From Pseudovibrio sp. Ad37 (GTDB lineage Bacteria; Pseudomonadota; Alphaproteobacteria; Rhizobiales; Stappiaceae): a stretch of DNA of 35,727 nucleotides. The stretch spans positions 1 to 35,727 of the forward strand of contig NZ_LMCF01000064.1 in assembly GCF_001623075.1 (NCBI RefSeq), written 5' to 3'. Of the stretch, positions 35,601 through 35,727 are shown in pieces. The notes beneath the pieces are model-generated. The model did no database searches. It worked only from the letters and a program-made list of their open reading frames with translations, and was not told the origin of the DNA. Within the stretch, counting starts at the first letter, position 1. Each line of letters begins with the position of its first letter. Both the position numbers and the translations under genes were made by a program.

Positions 35601-35727
35601 TGTCAATGAGCGTTCAAAATTGATCCGGCATCATCATTTAAAATTGACCCACCTTGGTTGGCACAAATCCAGCAGGCGAACAGCTCTCATCTAGCAGGTT
35701 CGTCTGCTGGCTTTGTGCCAACCAAGG
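35601..35727. mobile_element. Terminal part of an IS21-family insertion sequence
   Basis: The segment starts TGTCAATGAGCG and holds two 13-base direct repeats, TCAAAATTGATCC (35614-35626) and TTAAAATTGACCC (35638-35650), with a 24-base period. Repeated copies of this kind near a TG-starting end are typical of IS21 elements, where IstA binds. The long hairpin at 35652-35727 follows and the transposase genes lie beyond the window. The outer edge at 35601 is inferred. Confidence 0.65.
35652..35727. repeat. Long hairpin at the right edge
   Basis: Thirty-base arms (CCTTGGTTGGCACAAA... and its complement) match at 28 of 30 positions around a 16-base loop, ending exactly at the window edge. It lies inside the IS21-like end, where it may end istB transcription or block outside transcripts. 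Confidence 0.75.

Noticed and set aside
35652-35727. An integron attC site
   Set aside because: The arms lack the RYYYAAC and GTTRRRY core sites at the proper ends, no integrase is present, and the neighbouring repeats fit an IS21 end better.

Overview
The window looks like chromosomal DNA of an alphaproteobacterium of the order Hyphomicrobiales (Rhizobiales). The main clues are a MucR/Ros zinc-finger regulator, a stand-alone DnaA domain IV-like protein followed by a DUF6456 protein, and DUF5330, DUF1491 and DUF2336 proteins. A seven-gene Mrp antiporter and split methylmalonyl-CoA mutase subunits fit the same group. A marine genus such as Pseudovibrio is my best guess, from general similarity only. 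No rRNA, tRNA, CRISPR array, prophage or plasmid replication gene is visible. Both edges fall inside insertion-sequence ends: an IS3-type element on the left (1-113) and an IS21-type end on the right (35601-35727).

Left part (111-10000): a six-helix voltage-gated-type potassium channel gene whose stop codon is the first three bases of the IS3 end; a short-chain dehydrogenase; the mutA-mutB operon for methylmalonyl-CoA mutase (minus strand), followed by a hairpin; a 740-base non-coding stretch; a LuxR-type regulator with no AHL synthase beside it; a small DUF2267-like protein; and an M20 dipeptidase.

Middle part (10000-23100): mostly single housekeeping or accessory genes. These are a LOG-family nucleotide hydrolase, a DMT exporter, an L-2-haloacid dehalogenase, a branched-chain aminotransferase, a YbfB/YjiJ-type MFS transporter and an iron-type superoxide dismutase. 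Then comes a tight four-gene operon: a TetR regulator, a 101-residue membrane protein, a Rieske oxygenase alpha subunit and its flavin/ferredoxin reductase. Facing it are two tandem paralogous small exported proteins with the same four-cysteine pattern, then oligopeptidase B and MsrB.

Right part (23350-35600): the complete mrpABCDEFG operon (Na+/H+ antiporter), then mucR, the DnaA-IV-like/DUF6456 pair, sufE, DUF5330, a membrane-anchored protein with two peptidoglycan-binding domains, DUF1491 and DUF2336. This last block is mostly conserved alphaproteobacterial genes of little-known function and may link cell-cycle or envelope control to MucR.

The most interesting items are: (1) the TetR/membrane protein/Rieske/reductase operon with unknown substrate and a probable self-operator over its -35 box; (2) the DnaA domain IV-only protein translationally coupled to DUF6456 beside mucR; (3) the tandem four-cysteine exported paralogs; (4) insertion-sequence ends that reshape the channel gene's end and the DUF2336 gene's upstream region. 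I did not find a clearly new defence or mobile system.
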